This document shows positions 7,475 through 11,734 of a DNA stretch of 11,734 nt, one piece after another. The position numbers and the translations under genes were made by a program. The stretch's first letter is position 1, and each line of letters starts with the position of its first letter. The DNA is from Candidatus Omnitrophota bacterium. GTDB taxonomy: Bacteria; Omnitrophota; Gorgyraeia; Gygaellales; Profunditerraquicolaceae. Location of the stretch: the NCBI GenBank assembly GCA_020052635.1, contig JAGVOR010000009.1:1-11734 (forward strand), read 5' to 3'. A model generated the notes under the pieces. The model saw only the letters and a list, made by a program, of their open reading frames with translations, had not been told where the DNA came from and searched no databases.

Positions 7475-8092
7475 ATGAAAAACTTGACTTTTATTCTCGC
7501 GGCAGCTTTACTCATCACCGTAGCGGTAGTTGTGAATATCCCGCATAAATTCGATCCGTCTCAAGAAGCGCAAATGTCCAACTTCCCTAAAAGAATCGGG
7601 GATTGGGAAGGGGAGGAGATCGAGCTGCGCGAGAGTGACTACGCAATTCTTGAAACCAGAAATTTAATTATGAGAAATTACAAAAATCTTACCCGCGGGG
7701 AAACCGTCAACCTCTACATCATTTATTCCTCCGACAACCGCCGCGCCCTGCACCCACCGGAGATCTGCTACACCGGAGGAGGGGCAGGGACGATTCTTGA
7801 TAAAGGCGTAATCAACCTGGCATCCGGATTTAAAGTTAACAAATTCCTTATCGAAAACAAAAATGCCTCCCAACTGGTTGTTTATTGGTTTAAATCCGGG
7901 GAGCTCTCCACCTACAACTACATTCTACAGCAATTAAAGACCGTCAAGGACCGCTTAATGCAAAAGAAGACCTCAGGAGCAATGATCCGAATATCTACGC
8001 CAGTAGACCCTAAAAACCCCGAAAAAGGCCTAAATTTACTCAAATCCTTCGCCCAGGACATTCTTCCGGAGATAGAGCAGTACGTGCCTTAA
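7475..8092 (+). CDS. epsI: EpsI family exosortase-associated protein
   Basis: A 205-residue protein with one N-terminal membrane anchor (about 3-20) and a periplasmic domain. Landmarks of the EpsI/DUF3485 family are FPKRIGDWEGEEI (37-49), a Tyr-rich stretch at 56-69 and the hallmark HPPEICYTGGG (93-103) with Cys98. EpsI is found fused to or beside exosortases in exopolysaccharide loci. Its biochemical role is not firmly established; it is presumed to assist the exosortase or the link with the polysaccharide. The start is well supported by AGGAGGT 4 nt upstream of the ATG. The TAA stop (8090-8092) forms the first bases of the palindromic repeat at 8090-8159. This is the last gene of the glycan/sorting cluster. 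Confidence 0.9.
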   Translation: MKNLTFILAAALLITVAVVVNIPHKFDPSQEAQMSNFPKRIGDWEGEEIELRESDYAILETRNLIMRNYKNLTRGETVNLYIIYSSDNRRALHPPEICYTGGGAGTILDKGVINLASGFKVNKFLIENKNASQLVVYWFKSGELSTYNYILQQLKTVKDRLMQKKTSGAMIRISTPVDPKNPEKGLNLLKSFAQDILPEIEQYVP

Positions 8093-8159
8093 TTCCGGGG
8101 ACACATTACTTAATTCCAAAGCTTGAGAGAAGGAATTAAGTAATGTGTCCCCGGAATTA
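8090..8159. repeat. Long perfect palindromic repeat, copy D
   Basis: A perfect 28-bp inverted repeat, arms 8090-8117 and 8132-8159, with a 14-nt loop. The core arm begins GGGGACACA and ends TTACTTAATTCC, flanked on both outer sides by AATTCC/GGAATT. It is the A-subtype, whereas the complete unit at 3175 is the G-subtype; the pairing base changes with it. It includes the epsI stop codon. It marks the boundary between the polysaccharide cluster and the sigma-54 surface-protein operon. With no following T-run it is not a standard intrinsic terminator, though such a stem could still protect a transcript 3' end. Confidence 0.9.
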
Positions 8160-8420
8160 CAGGAATTGGCGTAGCCTTGCGGCTTATGTTGATAAATGTA
8201 TACGATTTGTTGCGATATGTTTATATCATAAGTAATTGCTATTCATAAACTTATGTCTAAGATTAATTCTGGACAATCTAATGATGCCTTTGGATAACAG
8301 CTAGCCTGCTAATAATGGTCAGATTCAATGTGTTTAAAATTTAGGCAGTGAATTTCCTATGTAACTATAATTATTGCAATAACTTAAGTAAATTAAAAAA
8401 GTATTTAAAAAAGCGTAACT
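8160..8420. other. AT-rich intergenic stretch upstream of the sigma-54 promoter, candidate activator region
   Basis: There is no convincing gene here: a GTG-initiated extension of the next CDS would begin at 8348, but it is hydrophilic, lacks a signal peptide and runs through the promoter. Several small inverted repeats are visible: CATAAGT/ACTTATG (8227-8233 with 8249-8255), AGATT/AATCT (8260-8264 with 8275-8279) and TTATTGCAATAA (8371-8382). Sigma-54 promoters need an upstream-bound activator, and this is where its sites would be expected. Which of these repeats matter, if any, is not known. Confidence 0.4.
8371..8382. promoter_or_regulatory. 12-bp perfect palindrome upstream of the sigma-54 promoter, possible activator site
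   Basis: TTATTGCAATAA is a perfect palindrome centred about 46 bp upstream of the -24 element. Its position allows an activator or accessory-factor site, but such AT-rich palindromes also arise by chance, so the call is tentative. Confidence 0.25.
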
Positions 8421-8438
8421 TTGGCACGGAAAGTGCTT
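8421..8438 (+). promoter_or_regulatory. Sigma-54 (RpoN) -24/-12 promoter of the PEP-CTERM operon
   Basis: TTGGCACGGAAAGTGCTT matches the RpoN consensus TTGGCACG-N4-TTGCW with a single mismatch (G for the first T of TTGC). The invariant GG (8423-8424) and GC (8435-8436) are 12 bp apart, as required. Transcription would start near 8448, leaving a 5' leader of about 41 nt before the ATG at 8489. This fits known biology: PEP-CTERM genes in exosortase bacteria can be controlled by the PrsK/PrsR system, in which PrsR is a sigma-54-dependent activator. PrsK/PrsR are not in this window. Confidence 0.8.
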
Positions 8439-8488
8439 ATTATAGTTGTATAGGCTTTTTTATCCGCCAAAATGAGTTAAAAAAAACA

Positions 8489-9208
8489 ATGCGTAGAAAT
8501 AAAATACTGATTTTAACCCTAGCCATTTTAGTCCAAACATTTTTGGTTTCATCTGCCTGGGCCATTCCCGTCTTGCAATTAAATATCCCCGGTGCCACGT
8601 ATGTTAGCGACTTTAACGGCGATGGCCTGCTTGACGGTCCGTTTGATGAGGGAGTATCCACCAATAGTTCCAATTTCACCCTCCAGGCGCTTTATAAGCA
8701 CGCCCTAGACTCACAAATCGGAAACAAAGAATTTTATTTATCCTGTGCGCTGCTTTCTGTCGATGGACAGCCCTTAATCAACGGCACGGCTCCCTTGGTA
8801 AATATTTCCATTAACGGCACCCCTATCAACAGCTGGGAATACGGGAAACCGGAGTTGCTTGGCCCGCACGGGGTTTTTGATACTTATTATTATCAACTAC
8901 CTTTTCGCTTTGTTCCGGCTGACTACTCTGCCGGCGGAATCTTTAATGTTGCCGACTTAACCGGCAGCGCCGATGGGTATATACATAATTTCAGCCTCGA
9001 TGTCAGCGGTTTAGGGCATAACTACGCCATGGTTTTTGACCTTTATACTTATGAAACAGGAAATAACGGACAGCAAAACATAGACTTTGCTCCGTTTTCG
9101 CATAACGCCAGCCATAACCCTACCCCCGAACCGGCAAGTTTAACTTTACTAGGCTTAGGATTATTGGGGATCTGGGGTTTTGGGAAAAAGAAAAACAAAA
9201 ATTTTTAA
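8489..9208 (+). CDS. PEP-CTERM surface protein, choice-of-anchor N-like
   Basis: A 239-residue secreted protein. The signal peptide ends SSAWA at 25. The mature part is rich in Asn, Gly and aromatic residues. The PEP-CTERM signal starts at PEP 213-215, continues ASLTLLGLGLLGIWGFG and ends in the basic tail KKKNKNF. The body, with IPVLQLNIPGATY near the start, GPHGVFDTYY (125-134), MVFDLYTY (181-188) and DFAPFSHNA (199-207) just before the tail, resembles the 'choice-of-anchor N' surface proteins; this family call is from memory of the pattern. The start is set by the sigma-54 promoter at 8421-8438: an upstream GTG at 8348 would lie outside the transcript. The Shine-Dalgarno sequence is weak (GAG at 8474-8476). 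It is the first gene of the surface-protein operon. Confidence 0.87.
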   Translation: MRRNKILILTLAILVQTFLVSSAWAIPVLQLNIPGATYVSDFNGDGLLDGPFDEGVSTNSSNFTLQALYKHALDSQIGNKEFYLSCALLSVDGQPLINGTAPLVNISINGTPINSWEYGKPELLGPHGVFDTYYYQLPFRFVPADYSAGGIFNVADLTGSADGYIHNFSLDVSGLGHNYAMVFDLYTYETGNNGQQNIDFAPFSHNASHNPTPEPASLTLLGLGLLGIWGFGKKKNKNF

Positions 9209-9216
9209 CTAAAAGT

Positions 9217-9228
9217 GAAAACGTTTTC
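9217..9228. other. 12-bp palindrome between the first two PEP-CTERM genes
   Basis: GAAAACGTTTTC is a perfect palindrome in the 38-nt gap, 8 nt after the stop codon and 6 nt before the AGGAG (9235-9239) of the next gene. It could be an operator-like site, but it is short, AT-rich and possibly chance. Confidence 0.25.
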
Positions 9229-9246
9229 TAATTTAGGAGTGTACAC

Positions 9247-9984
9247 ATGAAAAAAATTGCATTTTTAATTACGGCCTTATTTTTTATTTTTCTCGTTGGC
9301 TCCGCCCAGGCGCAAACTTTGCCTTTTGGCGATACCGCCAAATACTGGCCGGGCTGGGGCAATGGAACCAACGATGATAATAAAGACACCATCGGCACCC
9401 CGAACTTTACCGGAGGCAGCGCTGATGTCGTCAACCGCCAATTAAATAACCTTACTTTTAACCGCACCGCGCAAACCAGCTACTGGGGCATACTTTCACC
9501 CGGAGATTTATTTATCGATCTGGGGGCAAACGGTAATTGGGATTACGTAGTGGACTTAGCCAGCTGGTCAACTGCCGGCACCGGCAATCCTGATCCGGCC
9601 CCGGGAGCTTACAGCCTTTACGCGATCAATTTAGCGCTTAATAACCCGACTGGATATATTACATCCGGAGCAGATAAGACCGGCGGCTGGACCGGCTACA
9701 TTATCCGCGACGGCCACCCGGTAGGCGTAAATCTAGCCGGCCAAAACCCGCTCGGCACGGTAAATTTTTCCGGCTGGGGCACCAGCGCTACCACCAGCTA
9801 TGCCTTTGATTTTTCCGGATTAGGACTGGGCGACTCCGGAGAATTTGCTTTCAGCTGGATGCCCAACTGTGCTAACGATGTGGTTTATGAAAAATTAAGC
9901 TACCCGGTTCCTGAACCAACCAGCTTATCATTATTAGGATTGGGATTATTCGGACTAGCAGCATTAAAAAAGAAAAGGAGATAA
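9247..9984 (+). CDS. PEP-CTERM surface protein, unassigned family
   Basis: A 245-residue secreted protein. The signal peptide ends SAQA at 22. The body is rich in Gly, Trp, Asn and Thr, with GDLFIDLGANGNWDYVVDL (86-104) and RDGHPVG (154-160), consistent with an all-beta extracellular domain. The PEP-CTERM signal is VPEP at 221-224, then TSLSLLGLGLFGLAAL and KKKRR. A CAND motif (208-211) stands just before the sorting signal and recurs in the gene at 10615; it looks like a variant of the Cys-Gly-Asn-Asp motif seen before the sorting signal in many PEP-CTERM proteins. The start is supported by AGGAG (9235-9239) at 7 nt. No specific function can be assigned; a matrix or surface role is inferred. 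Confidence 0.88.
   Translation: MKKIAFLITALFFIFLVGSAQAQTLPFGDTAKYWPGWGNGTNDDNKDTIGTPNFTGGSADVVNRQLNNLTFNRTAQTSYWGILSPGDLFIDLGANGNWDYVVDLASWSTAGTGNPDPAPGAYSLYAINLALNNPTGYITSGADKTGGWTGYIIRDGHPVGVNLAGQNPLGTVNFSGWGTSATTSYAFDFSGLGLGDSGEFAFSWMPNCANDVVYEKLSYPVPEPTSLSLLGLGLFGLAALKKKRR
9976..9981 (+). promoter_or_regulatory. Shine-Dalgarno site formed by Arg-Arg codons of the preceding gene
   Basis: AGGAGA is both the last two sense codons (Arg-Arg) of the gene ending at 9984 and the ribosome binding site 9 nt before the ATG at 9991. Confidence 0.8.
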
Positions 9985-9990
9985 TGTAAC

Positions 9991-10614
9991 ATGAAAAAGT
10001 TAATTGTTTTAGGAATTATACTCTTTATTAGTTTTGGCTCAGCGAATGCTGCATTAATTAATGGCGGTTTCGAAACCGGGAATGCTTCAAGCTGGACCCT
10101 AAATGCACCGGATTTATCGACAGTAATAACCTTTCATTATGGGCGGGCAGATGATTTATATTATGCTCCTCCTGAAGGAAATTATTTCTTAAAATTAACA
10201 TCAGGCCTCGGTGGCACAACTGCTCAATACACTACCGCTTCCCAGTCTTTTACTTTAAATGCGGGTGAATCCTTACTCGGCCACGCCGCCTTTAGCGCTG
10301 TAGACCAAATGCCGTTTAATGATAGCGCATTTGTCAGGCTTTACGATCCTGCCGGGGCACTAGTTGCGAATTTATGGGATTCAAGCGTCAGTGAAGTAGG
10401 CGATCTTACAGATGGCCCCTGGGAGACATGGTCATGGTCAACTCCCGGCACTTATATGCTTCAATACGCCATAATTAATGGCAATGATAACAATTATTCT
10501 AGCGATGCTTTATTTGATTTAACCCAGACTAGTGCCGTCCCCGAACCGGCAAGCTTAACGCTATTAGGACTAGGATTATTCGGGCTGTTAGGATTCAAAA
10601 AGAGGAGAAGTTAA
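9991..10614 (+). CDS. PEP-CTERM protein with carbohydrate-binding-like beta-sandwich
   Basis: A 207-residue secreted protein. The signal peptide ends SANA at 20, and the mature protein opens ALINGGFETGNASSWTL (21-37). This 'NGGFE.G....W' opening, followed by YYAPPEGNYFLKL (57-69) and SQSFTLNAGESL (85-96), is typical of the CBM4-like or DUF642-like jelly-roll domains common in PEP-CTERM proteins. The sorting signal is PEP 184-186, then ASLTLLGLGLFGLLGF and KKRRS. It is the shortest of the complete set. It probably binds glycan or other matrix material at the surface, which is inferred from the fold type only. It follows the preceding stop by 6 nt and is translated from the AGGAGA that lies within the previous coding sequence. 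Confidence 0.88.
   Translation: MKKLIVLGIILFISFGSANAALINGGFETGNASSWTLNAPDLSTVITFHYGRADDLYYAPPEGNYFLKLTSGLGGTTAQYTTASQSFTLNAGESLLGHAAFSAVDQMPFNDSAFVRLYDPAGALVANLWDSSVSEVGDLTDGPWETWSWSTPGTYMLQYAIINGNDNNYSSDALFDLTQTSAVPEPASLTLLGLGLFGLLGFKKRRS
10603..10608 (+). promoter_or_regulatory. Shine-Dalgarno site formed by Arg-Arg codons of the preceding gene
   Basis: AGGAGA encodes the Arg-Arg of the KKRRS tail and lies 6 nt before the ATG at 10615, which directly abuts the upstream TAA. Confidence 0.8.
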
Positions 10615-11313
10615 ATGAAAGGTAAATTTATACTCGCTGCGATATTGCTCACGGTTTTTTTCTTGGCGGGCACCGCCGATTCTTACGCTTATACTTTTGC
10701 CGATCCAACAGGCGATTACATCGGTAATCTCGCCTTTGAGATCTATGGCGTTAATGTAAGCAATACCACCAATACCATAACTTTTGATATTTACTCTAAC
10801 TACCCAACCACCGGATATGACATTGTAAGGCCTAGCACTGGAGCAATCTGGCACACCTTCGCCGGCGACCTGGCGCTTAGCTTAGACGGGGATGATACTT
10901 ATGAATATGGAGTTGCTTTTACCGACCATAACGGCTTAACTGCCGGAGGCGTATATTCGGTTGCCTCTTGGGACCAAGCGATCGACTGGACACCTTCGTG
11001 GGGATACTCCAACTATTATGAGCTTGCTACTATCGATGAAGTAGGAGCGGTTTACAAGGGAATGGCCGGCCTCTCCTGGGAAGATATTACCGGAGATGAG
11101 CCGAATTACAGATGGAGAGTAACCATCGATGGCAGTATCTTTGGTTTATCGGATCTAAACGGTCAGAATTTTAAATTTTACTATCCGGTAGCAACCTGCG
11201 CAAATGATACGATCAACGGTTCATATACCGCAACGCCGGAACCATCCAGCCTATCATTACTCGGGTTGGGTTTATTAGGCTTACTTAAAAAATTTAAAAA
11301 AAGGAGAAAATGA
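10615..11313 (+). CDS. PEP-CTERM surface protein with CAND motif
   Basis: A 232-residue secreted protein. The signal peptide ends DSYA at 25. The body is rich in Asp, Gly, Tyr and Thr: DPTGDYIGN (30-38), FDIYSNYP (57-64), GDLALSLDGDDTYEYGVAF (84-102). It resembles the exosortase-dependent surface proteins of the XDD type, an uncertain call. A CAND motif at 195-198 (VATCANDTINGSY) precedes the sorting signal, as in the gene at 9247. The signal is PEP 208-210, then SSLSLLGLGLLGLL and the strongly basic KKFKKRRK. The start codon directly follows the previous stop. The stop TGA overlaps the start of the next gene (TGATG), suggesting translational coupling. Confidence 0.88.
   Translation: MKGKFILAAILLTVFFLAGTADSYAYTFADPTGDYIGNLAFEIYGVNVSNTTNTITFDIYSNYPTTGYDIVRPSTGAIWHTFAGDLALSLDGDDTYEYGVAFTDHNGLTAGGVYSVASWDQAIDWTPSWGYSNYYELATIDEVGAVYKGMAGLSWEDITGDEPNYRWRVTIDGSIFGLSDLNGQNFKFYYPVATCANDTINGSYTATPEPSSLSLLGLGLLGLLKKFKKRRK
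11302..11307 (+). promoter_or_regulatory. Shine-Dalgarno site formed by Arg-Arg codons of the preceding gene
   Basis: AGGAGA encodes the Arg-Arg of the KKRRK tail and lies 5 nt before the ATG at 11313. An in-frame ATG at 11310 is only 2 nt away, so 11313 is the better start. Confidence 0.75.
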
Positions 11314-11734
11314 TGAAATTATTAAAAAATGCGTTACTGCTGGTTGTTCTTTTTGCGACGGTAACATTATTATCACCCGGACAGGCTCAAGCCGTTACTT
11401 TGTATAGCAGCTCTGCGGCCTGGCAGTCAGCAGTTGGCTCTTACAGCGCGGTGACTTCACTTGATGCTGTTGCCAACGGCGCTATTATCAGCAGCTTTGC
11501 CTTACCTTCAGGCACCAATGTCAGTTTATCTGAATCAATGACTGTAGCTTCTATCGGAGACGGCTGGGCCACCTGGTCCGGCAGCTATACCGGTAAGGTC
11601 CTGAAAACTTTTTCTCTCTCGATAACCGGTAGTTTTAATAATCCGGTATACGGATTCGGTTTAGAAATGGAGCCGGATTACTTCCAGGATTTCTCCATGA
11701 CCTTGCTGCTTAGCGATGGCTCAACCCTTACTCA
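11313..11734 (+). CDS. Secreted protein, probable fifth PEP-CTERM protein (3' partial)
   Basis: The frame is open from the ATG at 11313 to the window edge, giving 140 residues with the end missing. The start MKLLKNALLL leads into a signal peptide ending SPGQAQA at about 27. The mature part has TLYSSSAAWQSAVGSYSAVTSL (29-50), then DGWATWSGSYTG (83-94), and VYGFGLEMEPDYFQDFSM (112-129) followed by LLLSDGSTLT. The 'AW..AVG' opening and the 'FG...EP...F.......SDG' phrase recur in PEP-CTERM beta-sandwich proteins. Since the C-terminus is outside the window, the sorting signal itself is not seen; membership is inferred from operon position and pattern. An alternative ATG at 11310 is in the same frame and would add one Met. 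Confidence 0.75.
   Translation, partial: MKLLKNALLLVVLFATVTLLSPGQAQAVTLYSSSAAWQSAVGSYSAVTSLDAVANGAIISSFALPSGTNVSLSESMTVASIGDGWATWSGSYTGKVLKTFSLSITGSFNNPVYGFGLEMEPDYFQDFSMTLLLSDGSTLT

Noticed and set aside
8090..8160. Intrinsic terminator after epsI
   Set aside because: The stem is strong but is followed by a mixed sequence with no T-run, and it belongs to a repeat family also found inside the cluster.
8415..8460. Possible c-di-GMP riboswitch or small hairpin (GCAC-ggaaa-GTGC) before the PEP-CTERM operon
   Set aside because: None of the conserved GEMM core elements can be seen, and the GCAC/GTGC pairing is explained by the sigma-54 consensus itself, which would not be transcribed.
8348..8488. 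N-terminal extension of the first PEP-CTERM protein starting at a GTG
   Set aside because: The extension is hydrophilic, has no signal peptide or Shine-Dalgarno sequence, and spans the sigma-54 promoter. The ATG at 8489 gives a clean signal peptide.

Overview
The window looks like a piece of a bacterial chromosome, probably an uncultured, fairly AT-rich lineage with a diderm-type envelope. The Omnitrophota (former OP3) are my best guess. That guess rests on the near-uniform PEP-CTERM sorting tails (PEP-A/S/T-SL-S/T-LLGLGL), the exosortase and EpsI set, and the dispersed GGGGACAC...TTACTTAATTCC palindromes. It is inference from familiarity, not from a database search. Every gene I can support is on the + strand.

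Left and centre (1-8092) form an exopolysaccharide assembly and protein-sorting cluster. In order it holds: the tail of a probable glycosyltransferase; an O-antigen ligase/polymerase-like membrane protein; a secreted agarase-like glycoside hydrolase with a CBM4/9-like module and an apparently missing nucleophile; a GT4-family glycosyltransferase; a membrane GT2-family glycosyltransferase; a WecA/MraY-family sugar-1-phosphate transferase that would start a glycan on undecaprenyl phosphate; an exosortase with its Cys, Arg and His residues; and EpsI. Several genes overlap by 8-20 nt, as in a translationally coupled operon. Four gene junctions (about 3138, 4344, 7430 and 8090) carry strong palindromic repeats. 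Three of these belong to one family, and they lie exactly at gene ends, supplying stop codons and, in one case, the last residues of a protein.

Right (8160-11734) holds an AT-rich intergenic stretch, then a near-consensus sigma-54 (-24/-12) promoter, then at least five consecutive genes for different secreted proteins. The first four end in complete PEP-CTERM signals; the fifth runs off the window. At three junctions the Arg-Arg codons AGG-AGA of the basic tail also form the Shine-Dalgarno sequence of the next gene.

Together, the glycan genes would build and ligate an extracellular or surface polysaccharide. The exosortase/EpsI pair would process the PEP-CTERM proteins made by the neighbouring sigma-54 operon, so that the proteins and the polysaccharide form one surface or biofilm matrix. 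No PrsK/PrsR-type regulators, flippase or export channel are present here. They may lie outside the window.
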